Shown here piece after piece: positions 1 to 11,535 of a stretch of DNA of 64,000 nt (position 1 is its first letter; each line of letters starts with the position of its first letter). The translations under genes and the position numbers were made by a program. This stretch comes from Sciurus carolinensis (taxonomy: Eukaryota > Chordata > Mammalia > Rodentia > Sciuridae), in contig NC_062227.1 in assembly GCF_902686445.1 (NCBI RefSeq), positions 20,907,678-20,971,677 on the forward strand, given 5' to 3'. A model generated the notes under the pieces. It saw only the letters and a program-made list of their open reading frames with translations, did no database searches and was not told the origin of the DNA.

Positions 1-1615
1 ATGAAACTAGATCCCTAGGTCTCACCCTGCACAAAAATCAACTCAAAGTTGATCAAAAATCTAAGAATTACAGCAGAAATTTTAGAAATGTCAGAAGAAA
101 ACCCGAGTCAAAATTCCAACATACAGGCACAGTTCCTATACAGGACTCCTAAAACTCAGGAAGTAATACAAAGAATTGATAAATGGGATGGCATGAAATT
201 AAAATCTTCTGCCCAGAAAAGGAAACAGTTAAGAACTTAAAAAGAGAACCTACAGAATGGTACAAAATCTTTATGAGGAAAAATGCAGCTCAGCTCGGGA
301 CCCTCAGCAATTCCAGCCCTTCCAGCAGAACTGGCACTCCGTACGCCCGTCTCACTTGTGGTTCAACAATAGCTCCCAGAAAATCCAGGACGGACACAGG
401 GCCTCAGCAAGAGACTTTATTATGCCGACGACTAGCGCTTCTGCTACAGGGTTGAAAAGAAGGAAAAGAGAAAGATGGCATGGATGCTTCTCCCAAATAT
501 TGGAATCTCCCGGGCTGGAAGGAACCAATAGCAGAAGAGAATACTTGCAAGCTGACTGATGAACCAATAGCTAGCTAGCCTGTTCAGATTGGCAAGCTAG
601 GATTTAATGTGGGAAGTGGGAAATGGCTGTATCGTAGGGGGGAAATTCCTGTAACATAAGAGGCGGGTGGAGCACAGATTGACAAGTGGTTGGGAGGCGG
701 GGAGAAATGCTGCACCGGAAAGAGTGTGGTATCGGCTTTGTAATACAATCTTTACCAGTTTCTTTTCTGACAGAGGATTAATATCCAATTTTGAGTCCCT
801 TAAGAACTCAAAACTCTTCACACCAAAAGTCAAACAACCCAATCAACAAATGGGCAAATTAACAGATATTTTCAAAAAATGAAATACAAATGGCCAACAT
901 ATGCACGAAAAAATATTAAGCATCTTTAGCAATCATGGAAATGCAAACCAAGACTGCATTGAGATTGCATCTCACTCCAGTTAAATGGCAGCTGTCAAAA
1001 ATACAAGTAGTAATAAATGTTGGTGAGGATATGGGAGAAAAAAGAACGTTGACTTACTGTTTTGGAGAATTTAAATTATTGCAACCACTATGGAAATCAG
1101 TATGGAAGTTCCTCAAAAGACTCAGAATGGAATCACCATATGACCCACTTATTCCACTCCTTGGTATTTATCCAAAAGAATTAAAGTATGCATACTATAG
1201 GCATACATGCATACCCATGTTTATAGCAGCACAATTCATAATAATCAAGTTATAGACAGCCTAGTTGTCTATCAACAGACAAATGGTTCAAGAAAATGTG
1301 GCATATATACACAATGGAATTTTACTCAGAAATAAAGAACAACAAAATTATGTCATTTGCAGGAAAATGGCTGGAACTAGAGAACATTATGTTAAGTGAA
1401 ATAAGCCAGATTCAGAAAGCCAGGGTTCATATGTTTTTTCTCCTATGTTGAAGTTTGAGAGTAGAGAATGGAGATGAGGGGGAGGAAGGAGATGAGGGAA
1501 GGGGGAGGTAACTGGAAAATGAAATTGAACAAATTATGTACATGTATGATATATCACAGTGATTCCCACCATTATGTATAATGTGTCCACAATTTAAAAA
1601 AAAACATGGAAGTTG
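1..1615 (+). mobile_element. L1 3' part (ORF2 C-terminus and 3' UTR), interrupted by an LTR
   Basis: The segment matches, piece by piece, the 3' third of the L1 at 54538-60487. Examples are the start region (compare 59240-59290), the ORF2 C-terminal stretch ending PMFIAAQF (compare 59990) and the G/A-rich 3' UTR. It enters the window already truncated and carries many stops. A solo LTR occupies 274-747. The 3' end lies near the A-run at about 1600. Confidence 0.88.
274..747 (-). mobile_element. Solo ERV LTR with 7-bp duplication
   Basis: On the minus strand it begins TGTATTACAAAG and ends CATTTTTCCTCA, so it has TG...CA termini (474 bp). A polyadenylation signal AATAAAGTCTC lies at 421-410. 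The flanks are ATCTTTA at 267-273 and 748-754. The L1 ORF2 sequence on either side is continuous across it, which proves insertion. There is no internal retroviral sequence, so it is a solo LTR. Confidence 0.85.
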
Positions 1616-2050
1616 CACATTTGAAAAAAAAATGTTACCACAGGTTGATAGACAGGAAGGGAGGGAATTGGAAGTTGTTTGTCAAGTGGCTTAAAAAGTA
1701 GGGAGAGTACACTGTGAAAATGGAAGTGAGATTAGAGGAATGGAGAAGGGGGTTTGAGGGAAAGGAGAAAGGACCAGAAAGGGAAGAAGCAGCAGGATGA
1801 GACTGACCAAATTATGCTGTGTGTAAGTGTGAATTTACCCTGGTGAATTCCACCTTTATGTATTCCTATAAAGTACCAATTTATAAAAAACAATAAATAG
1901 ACGGAAGTCTGGGGGAGTAGATGAGGGTATGCAGGGTGAGGGAGAAGAGGGGATGGAGGTAGAAAGTACTCAGTACTGAAATGGAACAAATTATATTCCA
2001 TGCATATGTGATTATGTCAAAATTAACCTCACTATTACATAGAGCTACTA
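1616..2050 (+). mobile_element. Two further L1 3'-UTR-like modules
   Basis: After the first L1 end, two more stretches follow with the same layout: a G/A-rich purine tract, then an ACCAAATTATGCTG or AACAAATTATATTCC type of motif. The first also has a short A-rich end (near 1888); the second ends without a clear A-run. They look like additional L1 3' ends placed head to tail. I cannot separate serial insertion from tandem duplication. Confidence 0.5.
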
Positions 2051-2369
2051 TGCACTACATAAAATAAGACGCAAAGTTTCAGACAGGGAGAATATGTTTT
2101 GAGATCACAGCGGGGTGACAATAACTATGAAGAGTTTATTATATATTTCAAAATAACTAAATTTCAAATGTTTATCACAAAAAATGGAAAAGTGAAAGTC
2201 TATGTTAATTAGCTTTATTTGTTTAATCATTCCACATTGTATGCATATACCAAAAAAAATCACATGATACCCCATAAATGTACATAATTATGGCTAATTC
2301 AAAACAATATTAATAAAAGTAGAGCTAAGACGCATTTTGAGTTAATATTTATTGGAAGGAGCAAGAGTT

Positions 2370-2560
2370 GTGTTTATGGTTTGGATCTGAAATGTGCCAC
2401 AAAAGTTTCATGTGTTGAAAGTAGAGTCCCCAATGCAGGAAGTTGCAGAGGTAGGGCTTTTAGGCAATGATCATAAAGACCTGACCTCATCAGTGACCCA
2501 TGGCTTCATGTATTTGGCATTAATCTATTAAGATTAATCTATTAATCTATTAAATCTATT
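2370..2560 (+). mobile_element. MaLR-type LTR remnant
   Basis: The stretch starting TATGGTTTGGATCTGAAATG, with CATGTGTTGAAAG and GACCTCATCA, follows the pattern at the start of many MaLR LTRs. A short (ATTAATCT)-like tandem run sits at 2518-2562. The 3' boundary is unclear. Confidence 0.5.
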
Positions 2561-3347
2561 GTGGCTCAGTGTAAGTGCCTCTGGTTTAATAAAAAAATAA
2601 GAAATAAGAAATTTCATGAAGGATAAAATTGGAACATAAGACCATCTACAGTCCCAGAGTTGAATGTCTCCTGTCAATAGGGGTCACTTTTTAGTCTAAG
2701 GAATTCTAATCCCAAAGGCAAATCTGGAAATCAGTTAAGACTCTGTAACCAATTTGCCCACAAAAGAGTTTGCTCCTCTGGGAAAGCATCTGTCCTCTCA
2801 GGGCAATGGCTTATGCACCCAGCAACTGGCTTGCTCATCAACAGCTGTTTTCGAGACAGGGTTTTGCCTCGATAACCCCCAAACTAAAAACTAAATGTTC
2901 AGGAGCTTTACCAAAACTCTGTCGGATGTCATTTGGAAAAATTCCTCTTGTGCCAATGGAGTTTAGGTCCAATCCCTGTAAGTATCCTTCCAGGAAACCT
3001 GCCTCTGCACCTTGCCAATATTCGAAATGGCGGCTTCCTGTCTGCTGAAGTTTCTTTAATTTCACTGTACTTCATTAGGAGACTACCAATCTATCACTTC
3101 CACTCCTATCAGACAATTTCCTTATTCCAAAGTCAAATCGATTTTTTAGGATCTGTTTAGGTAGGAGGTAATATGTTTAATTAGTCTTTTGGTTGTGATT
3201 TTGACAAGGAATATTTCTATCATGGCTCAAAATTTACAATTGTGAAAAGGATCTGATTGTTAACTTTGGAAAAGTACAATTAGTCAACTTTACACCTTTT
3301 TGTCTCCTGCTTTGCTGGGCTCCACAAAAGGTCTCCTTTCACAAGCC
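2561..3347. other. Intergenic DNA, unassigned
   Basis: Opposing short ORFs occur here, but none looks like a known protein. The stretch lies between LTR-like segments and may include degraded ERV internal sequence, which I cannot demonstrate. Confidence 0.4.
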
Positions 3348-3901
3348 TGTAAGAACCTTGCCGCAGAGAAGCGAGAGACTAGAATTTGGTTCCAAACAAG
3401 TTGGCTTTATTTGATACACTCGGGATAACACAAACCTTAATATTCCTAATATCACACATCAATCAAATCGTATGGCAAATAAACACACCTCAATCAAATA
3501 GTCCAAAGTCCTCTCTGCCTTGTCGGTTCCCACGACCCCGAATGGGACGTATCTTGGTCGGAGAGAAGACGAAGGCTGGTCTCAGAACTTTTCTCTGGCA
3601 GATGGTCTGAGGATCCAGGACAGGCAGGCTCCAGTGGTCGTGAAGCCGTCAGAGCAGGGGGGGGTCTCGGCAGTCTCCACGGATGATCGGTGGGACTCGC
3701 AAACCTGGCTGACTTGGATTCGTCAGGAGATCTGGGCAGAGCCGAGGAGCTGTCTGAGGAGTGCGTTTATATACCCTTCTTCTTGGCTTGTTTCCAATTC
3801 TGGTCCAGATGGTGTCTTATCTCCCTGGTGCAGCGCTCTCGTGACACTTATGTTTTTCTGGCTTGCCGTCCACTAGGGGCTTGTCATTTATTTGTCAGAC
3901 A
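3348..3901 (-). mobile_element. ERV LTR-like segment
   Basis: Read on the minus strand it has the order expected of an LTR: a TGTCTGACAAAT start, a TATA box (TATATAAACGC, near 3775-3765), an AATAAAGCC polyadenylation signal near 3408, and an end at GGTTCTTACA. No matching target-site duplication was found, so the exact ends are tentative. Confidence 0.65.
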
Positions 3902-4243
3902 TCCAAGTCTGCTCCTTTCATGAGTCTTCACTGGGATTTGGGTTCTCTCTTCAGTCAGTTTGTTTTGTCTTTGTTCTTTTTTTTCTCATACCCTATCCAG
4001 CTTCTTTGAGTTAAGGCATGAAAAATTTTTATACCAGTTTATTTATCACATAACATTAGGAAGTCTCTCCATGTGCGCTTTGATTTCTAGCATTGATTTT
4101 ATCCATGGCATTGGTAGTGCAAGGAATAGAAAGCCCCGTGGTCCATTTTCAGAATATATCTTAAATTGGATCCAATTATAGCCATTTAATTGTAGCCCTT
4201 CCATTGCCCACCTGATTTTAAAATCAACCAAATAGATTATAAC

Positions 4244-4591
4244 TGTAAGGTCAGATGCCGGTGACCAGAAAGGAGTCAGACCACACGCGGCTGAACAAGG
4301 CTTTATTGGGGTTTGGCCCTCAGGCAAGATTCACTAGTCCCCCAGAGGGAAAGGTCAGGGTGGAGGGTCGGGGGAATCCCTGCGACTCCTGGGACCTTTA
4401 CAGTCAGAAATTGGTGGGGGAAGGCTTGAGGGTTTAGTGTCCCCCTGGGGTTGGCTAGGGACTCCTTTGATTGAGGGGCGGTTGCAAGAAGCCACTAGGG
4501 TTTATCTGCTGGCATCTGATTGGTTGTTCTTTGACGTGCGTGGGGCTGTCTGATGCCCCGCCCCCATATAGCTGCTCAGACCGCCCTAACA
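4244..4591 (-). mobile_element. Solo LTR with 5-bp duplication
   Basis: The minus-strand copy starts TGTTAGGGCGGTC, has AATAAAGCC near 4302 and ends CTGACCTTACA (348 bp). The sequence ATAAC flanks it at 4239-4243 and 4592-4596. TG...CA ends plus a perfect duplication make this a solid solo LTR. Its class cannot be fixed without a library match. Confidence 0.85.
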
Positions 4592-4781
4592 ATAACCTTG
4601 AACTCCTCCAATCAGAGTGAAGGACAGCACTGCAGGTAGGTTAAAGATGTAAGTAGGACTTCTGGCACAGGTGCTCTTGCTAGTCCAGTTTCTCTTTTGG
4701 CAGGAGTAAAATTGCCTTGCACACCCACCCACTCACCTACTTTCCAGCCGGGTTTGATTTTTTTTTTCCCCTTTCTTTGTG

Positions 4782-4786
4782 TGGCG

Positions 4787-4836
<50 letters not shown>
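4782..4836 (+). repeat. (TG)n microsatellite
   Basis: An almost pure TG dinucleotide run with two early GC interruptions. The dipeptide-repeat ORFs across it are artefacts. Confidence 0.98.
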
Positions 4837-4837
<1 letters not shown>

Positions 4838-5268
4838 TACCTCGGTATTTCTAACAATTGGAATATTCTGGAATCATCCCCACACTGCTAATCATCAGGA
4901 GCCAATCTGTAGAGTTTTGGAAGCTGAATGTAGTCGACAACACCAAGCCTTTCTTGTTCAATTCTTTATTCTTAATTCTGAAAATTAAATGAACATCTTA
5001 TAAGTAGATTGCAAGTAAATTTGCTTTCTCTGTACTAGGGTCTGAAGACTTGTGTTGCTGTGTGAACTTTGTCTTGTCTTTGCCAGCTGCCTCATATAAG
5101 CTTTGTAGGATGATGTTTTTCCCCTGACCAGTATCCACCTGGGGTCAACCCAGGGCTCCAGGCTGTATTGGTTACCCTTGAATAAAACCCTACCTTCTAA
5201 CTGAGTGCTTACTCCCAGCTACCAGTGATACTGCCAGTTATCAGTGATGAGTTCTGCTTCCTCAAATG

Positions 5269-5730
5269 TTGAAGTTTGAACATTAGGGAAGCATGCTGAG
5301 GCAAGCCTAGAAAGCAAGTTTTATTTTAAAAATAGTAACACAGATTTCTCCTGAGAGGGAGAAGGGAGCCATAGCAGGTGTCCTGGTATCCCAAGAAGTG
5401 GGAGTGTCCTGTGCCTTTTATACATTTTAGGTTTTCTTTGTTGACCTGTCCTCTTCCCCCTTATCTCTCCGCTTTCTGCTTAAGCGGCTAGGCCCAGGAG
5501 ATGCTGGTGGGATGGCCAAAAGTAAGAAGAAGATGGGCAGGGGGAAGGGCCAAATGGAGTGGTCCAGGCAGGCAGCAGCCCAGGGGCAGTAATTAACAAC
5601 TTTTATAACTCTCTGCAGGGAGGAACAATTCTTGGGACAGGTTACCTTAGCAACAGGTTGAAGTCAGAGCAGTTTATCTTGGTAAGGGTGGAGGAAGGGC
5701 TCTGGAGGCATTAACATTCAATCCCCAGAG
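5269..5730 (-). mobile_element. LTR-like segment
   Basis: On the minus strand a TATAAAAGG box (near 5425) precedes an AATAAAAC signal (near 5325) by about 100 bases, as in an LTR U3-R unit. The right end reads near TGAATGTTAATGCC on the minus strand and the left end near TCAAACTTCAACA. No target-site duplication was seen. Confidence 0.5.
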
Positions 5731-6069
5731 GCAGCCTTCAACTTCCCAGACCCAAACCAGCCTCCATCTTTGTGATCTGACCTGATTACCTATCTACGTT
5801 AAATGCCTGTCTTTAATTCTTGTTTCACCAGTTTGCACATTATAATTTACAAACCCAGCTTTGCTTCTTCCTAGTTGGAGATTAATTCTAGGATTTCCTT
5901 AGTCTGCCAGAACCATCGTAATCTACATGAAAGTTCCACAATTACTTCCTTAAGAAACTTCGAAGCACTTCTGATAGCAAACATTGGGCTAACAATTAGA
6001 AGACTTTGTTGTTGGGGTATGTAATTTCCTTGACTCTTTCATAGTATTATCTGGTTCATTGTACTGAGA

Positions 6070-6440
6070 GATGAAAGTTTGCCTTGGGGTTATCTGGTGT
6101 TCTGAACCAAATGTTTGTTGTCTTTGTCCCTTATGCCAATCCAATAATGAGGACAAGGTTTTGAAAAAGAAAAAAGAAAAAGGCTTACTGCTTTTTTTGC
6201 AAAGGAAAAACACAAGGGACTCCTCTCCCAAAGGCTGTTATTCTGCCCACCAGCAGGAACAGGGGACTTTTAAAGAGGTCATTCAATGTGTTCTCTGTTG
6301 GAGTTGTAATTCACTTGTTAATTTAGGAGACAGTCATTTCTGAGATCCTCTGGTACCATCCCCAAAGTATGGATTACTTTGTCCCCATGTGGGTGTGTGT
6401 TTAGGGACAGGTAATCCTGCTTCCCCTGAGATTAGGGATG
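6070..6440 (-). mobile_element. Possible LTR remnant
   Basis: The minus strand shows a TTTAAAAG box near 6275, then GGATTGGCATAAGGGACAAA near 6140, a layout seen in some ERV LTRs. The ends are not defined. Confidence 0.3.
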
Positions 6441-6527
6441 GGGAGAGATTAGGGAGAAGCAGGGAGAGAGGAAGAGAAAGAAACATGTCAATTAAAAAAA
6501 AAAAAAATTAACTGTAGATGGACACAA

Positions 6528-6632
6528 TACCTTTATTTTATTTTATTTATTTATGTGGTGCTGAGGATCGAACCCAGTGCCTCACGCATGCCAGGCAAGT
6601 GCTGTACCACCAAGACACAACCCCAACCCAAA
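6528..6632 (-). mobile_element. Diverged ID-family SINE
   Basis: It starts with a T/ATTT-rich tail, then GGATCGAACCCAGTGCC (reverse of box B), CCAGGCAAGTGC and a degenerate box A. A-tailed ID copies on the minus strand read this way. Confidence 0.8.
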
Positions 6633-6879
6633 GAAACATGTCCTTTTAATAAATAAGTTGCAGTTGCAGACAAATAAGGGCTACATTCAAAGCATAAAGT
6701 GGACCACCATTGCATTATGTTACAATAGAGATAAGAGAGGAGAGAATCTCCGTAGTACAAGATAATACATTAGGTGGTTAGGTATGTGAGAAATAGAAAG
6801 TGAAGGGTTAAGGAAAATAATATTCCTACAAGACAGCTCCCAGGGAAAAACAGAAGAACAGTGTGGCTCTGGAGGTGGG

Positions 6880-7386
6880 AGGAAAATTAGTCAAATGTTA
6901 AACCTTTCCCAGTAAATCCTTTTCCAGGAACAATAGGCCCTAAAAGGAGGCAAATGCTGAATGCTGGGCTCTGGACTTTGACCTTCCCCCATTGCAAATT
7001 AGTCCTGAATGGAGACACCATAAATAGTGAAACACTGGGAAACACTGAATCCCAGAGGAAGAAGAAAAGCAATGGGTGGGATTTGAGTATTCATCCCTCC
7101 GAATCTGAGCTCCCATCTCTCCCAATAACAAACTTTTTACAACTACCTTCCCGAGTTAAAAATGTTAACCTGCACAACTAGTTCCCTGACTGTCCAAATG
7201 GGATGTCTGCAGTCTCCAATGATTAATTCATCCTTATTGTAAACTACAAAACTCGGACTCTTTCGGCAACCTAAGGGCCATTTCCATACCCAGAAAATGA
7301 GCCCTTCTGTGCCTGATTGATTGACTCCACTGCAGAATAAAGATCATTTGAGGTCTGCTTCTGTCCCAGTTATTTGTATTTTCATT
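6880..7386 (+). mobile_element. Possible ERV-L-like LTR 3' end with primer-site-like motif
   Basis: AATAAAGATC at 7336 is followed about 40 bases later by ATTTTCA. The motif TGGTGCCAAAACC then starts at about 7389, spaced like a retroviral primer-binding site next to an LTR end. The upstream LTR boundary is not clear, and what follows is not recognisable gag sequence. Confidence 0.35.
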
Positions 7387-7520
7387 ATGGTGCCAAAACC
7401 ATGTTGGTTATTTTTGCTTACAGAAAGTCTAGGTGGTCCATTTTCAAAATACCTGTATTTAGCTTTAACTGTAAAATGACTTGGAATGTAAGAAAGGCAG
7501 TTACAACCAGTTAACACCAG

Positions 7521-7928
7521 TGTGTAAAAATTCACAGCACCGCCCCCCCCAACAAACGAGATTAGAAGGTAGCATCCCTTCCCTTGCTGCCCCCCATCGC
7601 CTGACAGGCAGAAAAAACTGTGTATGTGCCAAAAGGCACTCAAGCCAAGGGGACTTTATCACCACAAGAGAACAACAAGAGGTGGGACAATGGAAGGTAT
7701 ATTTCTTTAAATAACCCAATAGGACACAGTAAAACCTAGGTGACAGGAAGATTGTGTACCCTATAGTATTAGCCAATGAGGAACCAGCGGAGGGATCTTG
7801 AGCTCTAGGAGATAAAATGCAGTTGTACCCAATCTGTGTGTCCCTGGTTACCAGACACCTGACATTGCAAGACTATCATTAAAGCAGTCTTGATTTTTGC
7901 TATACTTGTGTCTCTTTGGGATTCGACA
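7521..7928 (+). mobile_element. ERV LTR-like segment
   Basis: The plus strand has GATAAAATGC (near 7812), an ATTAAAGC polyadenylation-like signal (near 7880), a T-rich GTGTCTCTTTGGG stretch and an end at ATTCGACA. A TG start is possible at 7521 or 7523. I found no flanking duplication. Confidence 0.5.
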
Positions 7929-9836
7929 GGTGAGCATGTTTCTCACCTTATTCATGATTAATCTCTATTCTTTAAGCAACCCAATTCTTCCTATTAACTT
8001 AGCATACAGAATTCAAAGAACATCTCTACGTGTTTACTGCTTGCTTGAACAGTAAATAAACATTGTTAGAGACAAATGCTAGAAGAATGTGGCTATATAA
8101 GACAGTTTGCTGCTTTCACAAGACTAAGTCTTCATAGAACTCATTTTAAAGGATAGTTTGCTTTGTGTTCAAGTTCAAATTACACTCAAGCTGGTTCTGA
8201 AAGGGGAAGAATTGTTTTCCAGAAAATACAGTGGAAGTTCTGATAGACAGAAAATCAGTTCTCATTTTTTCTGGTGTGTCAGAGAACATTGTGTCTTTCT
8301 CAGTCAACAGGGAGGGAAAGCAGACTAGCTCAAGGGACTTACTAATGCTGAGAATAATGAAAGTCCCTCTCAGAACCTCTGCTGCTCAGCACCATTATCT
8401 TCCTAACAATTGAAAGGGGGGATATTTGAGAGGCAACGCTCTGGGCAGTTTCTGGCAAGCACAATGACTGAGCCTGAAAATAAAGGAGGGACTTCTTCCC
8501 ATTTCAATTCACCACTCTTAAATCATTCCTTGAAAAATAGACCACAGCAACAACTTTAAAAAAAAAAATCTGATTGTATAATAATTTTTTCTTTTGATTT
8601 ATATCAGAAGGTTAAAAATCAACATTATAGGGAAGGCATTTATTTAATTAGTACAACCAATACTCACAGTATATGGGGTAGACAATATTGCAATTTAAAG
8701 GGAGATCTACAAAGTCCTCTTCTAAGAGATCCATTTAGGATTCAAAGTAAGTAGGCTGACCAGTAAAATAGGATTTCATTTTGTACACATGAACCTACTC
8801 TGGAAATGAAAAATACAACCCCAAAAGGTTAACCTAAAACATATTGCAGAATAGCATCATATAGTAGTTACTGTAAACCTAATCCTGTATATGTATGAAC
8901 AAGAAAGAAAGTCATCAATAATGACATCAGTGGAGCAGTGAATCAGTAGGGGGGGGGCAGGAGATTGAGTAGAGGGTAGTTATTAACATTTTCCTGTGCC
9001 AGTTGATACTTTAAAACACAAACATGCATTTCTGTGATAAGCTAAGAACCTCTTAAAGAGCATTTTTAAAAGCAATTATCTTTGCAAATGCTAAAACTTC
9101 TTACAATTAAAAAGCAAATAATTGGGCTTATGTCACATTTACAGTATTATCCACTGTCATTTGCAGGATAATTTGCCATTACAAAATAGATTCCATTTGC
9201 TTTTAAATCTGCTTGCATTATGCAACCATTATTCAAACTAAAATATAAAAATTTTAAGTATTTCTGTTCTCTAAGTCAAGACTAAACTTTACAAAAGCAC
9301 AATGTTTCAAAGTTGCAGATAGAATTCTATATAAATGAAGATATGAGGAAAGTCGAAATGCAAGATGGACCCTTGAGATCTGTCCTCTTGAGTATTTTCC
9401 ATGGCACACACCCTGTGCTAGTCCCTAAACTTTGCAGGAGACTGAAGCATTAATGTATTCCACTCCCTTGTCCTCCTCAGTTCAACCTCTTTTCAGGAGA
9501 CAGTTCCATTCCTCCATTGAAGAGGCAGAGAGTTTCTCCCTGACTTACTCTGAGTAGAGCCATGTGGTTTGTTTTGGTCAATGGAATGCCAGTGGGTGTG
9601 ACACAGGAAGAGATGCAGGTGGCCTTGAGTTTTTCTCCTAGGGCATGCTCAGGCTTACCTGCTGTATGGTGAGGCACAAGCTCAATCATTGCAAATAGGG
9701 CCATCTTGAGTCAGTTAACAACACACTATCCCTGGATGGTATGCGGGATGGAACTCCTGAGCGACCCTGGCTGAGCCAAGAGTAGGGTCTGCAGACCTGT
9801 GTACTAGTGAAGCCAGAATTAAGAACAGGTAGTTAG
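7929..9836. other. Intergenic DNA without recognisable features
   Basis: AT-rich, with only short ORFs and two homopolymer runs (A at about 8559, G at about 8949). I see no repeat boundary or coding signal. Confidence 0.6.
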
Positions 9837-10301
9837 TGTAGAAATAGGGGATCGGGTCAAATAGGGGATCGGGTCAAATCGGGGAAATGGAGGCCATAAA
9901 GCCATCTGCCTGTGGAAGTTGGAGACTGCCCCTGGAAGAATGGAATGTCACCAAATTTACCTGCCTTTATCAAGGACTGCAAGCAAGGAGCTGCTAATTG
10001 GTGCCCCATGGGCCCTTATCTGCCTGAATCACCCTGGCCCTCCCCCTGCCCATGGTTTCTCACTTAATGAAAAACCAGGCCTAGTCACATAGGCAGGAAG
10101 GAGAGAGAAGGGGGGAGAGAACTGGAGAACAAAAGAGACTTTAATCTATAAAAGATGTAGGGTGAGCACACTTCTTGGGACTTTAGAACATCAGCCATGG
10201 CTCCCTTCTTCCTGCTGGGAGAAGTCTGTATTATTACCTTTAAATAAAACCTGCTTAATATGCTTGCCTTGGCGTGCTTCTCTAGTGTTCAATCTTCAAC
10301 A
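9837..10301 (+). mobile_element. Solo LTR with 4-bp duplication (ERV1-like)
   Basis: It begins TGTAGAAATAGGGG and ends ATCTTCAACA (465 bp), with an AATAAAACC signal near 10243. The sequence TTAG flanks it at 9833-9836 and 10302-10305. A 4-bp duplication is typical of class I ERVs. A short tandem repeat (unit containing GGGGATCGGGTCAAAT) lies at the 5' end. Confidence 0.82.
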
Positions 10302-10544
10302 TTAGAAGGAGCAGAACTCATCACCGATAAACGGCGGTATCACTAGTTCCTTGTTTTGTTGCACTTAGAAGTTTGTGGTTGTTTCAAAGCATCACTGTGG
10401 TAGTACAGAAGTAGTGGATGTAGCTGGCTATAATTTTAAACTGTTGTTTGTCAGTAAAGTTTCTATTTTGGAATAATTGTGGTATTAGATGTTAACATAT
10501 TTTTAGAGTCTCTGTCGTCTTCTCCTTCTTTTTTAAAGGCTTTA

Positions 10545-11535
10545 AGATGTAATTCATCTACCATACAGTTTGCCTACTTAAAGTGTACAATTCATTAGTT
10601 ATCCATGTACTCAAAGTTGTGCATTCATCAACACCATCAATTTCAGAACACTTTCATTACTCCAAAAAGAGACCTCTCTCTCCTTAGCCACGTTCCTCCA
10701 TCCCTTCCATTCTCTTTAACCCAGACAGTTACTGGTCAACTTCCTGTCTAACAATTTATCTTTTCTGAAAAGTTCATGTAAATGGAATCATGCAATATCT
10801 GGTCCTTTATGACTGGCTACATTCACATGTTTACAAGGCTTCTTTGGTGTGGAATTTGTCTCAGTACTATATTAGTTCCCCCATCAACACTTTAACAACT
10901 GAAACTAACCTTAAGATTTATAAATCCAAAATGATAGCTTTGCATCTAAAAGACTATTGTAAAACTTTTTTAGTGGTAATGTATGCATTAACATGAAATG
11001 TATCATTGTAATTCCTTCTAGATAAAATTTATGAGCATTAAGCACATTCACAGCATTGTACAACTTTCTCCACTATATCTTTCTACAACTTGTTCATCAT
11101 CCCATTTATACCTTCTGTTCCCATTAAACAACAACCCCTGTTCCTTCTATTCCCAAGTCCCAATTGTTCTACTTTCTGCCTCTATGAGTTTGACTCATAG
11201 ATATCTTCTGTAAGTGCAATCATAAGATGTTTTATTTTTCTTTTTGTGTCTGGCTTATTTTACTTAGCATAAAGTTTTCAATGTTGATTCATGTTACATT
11301 GCTTGTGGCAAGTGTCAGAATTCCCTTCCTTTCTAAAACTCATCACATATCTTATTGCATGAACAGACCACATTTTGTTTACCCACAAATATGTTGATGG
11401 TAGACTTTTGGTTTGGATCCACCTTCTGGTGATTGCAAATAATGCTGCTGTGAACAGTATTGCGTAAGTTTTTGTGGGGACATGTTTTCATTTTTCTATA
11501 TAAAATAATTAGAAATACTTGAATGTTGATCTCTG
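10545..11535 (-). mobile_element. Ancient L1 3' region
   Basis: Blocks such as AAAGTGTACAATTCATTAGT, ATGGAATCATGCAATATCTG, ACCACATTTTGTTTACCCA and AATAATGCTGCTGTGAAC follow the reverse complement of old mammalian L1 3' ends, in order. A short AT-rich interruption lies at about 10870-11030, with apparent partial duplication of the same L1 region on both sides. Confidence 0.75.

Noticed and set aside
3520..3923. Overlapping plus-strand ORFs of 118 and 77 codons
   Set aside because: They lie antisense in an LTR-like segment with TATA and AATAAA on the minus strand.
4697..4988. Cys-Val repeat ORFs
   Set aside because: They are translations of the (TG)n microsatellite.
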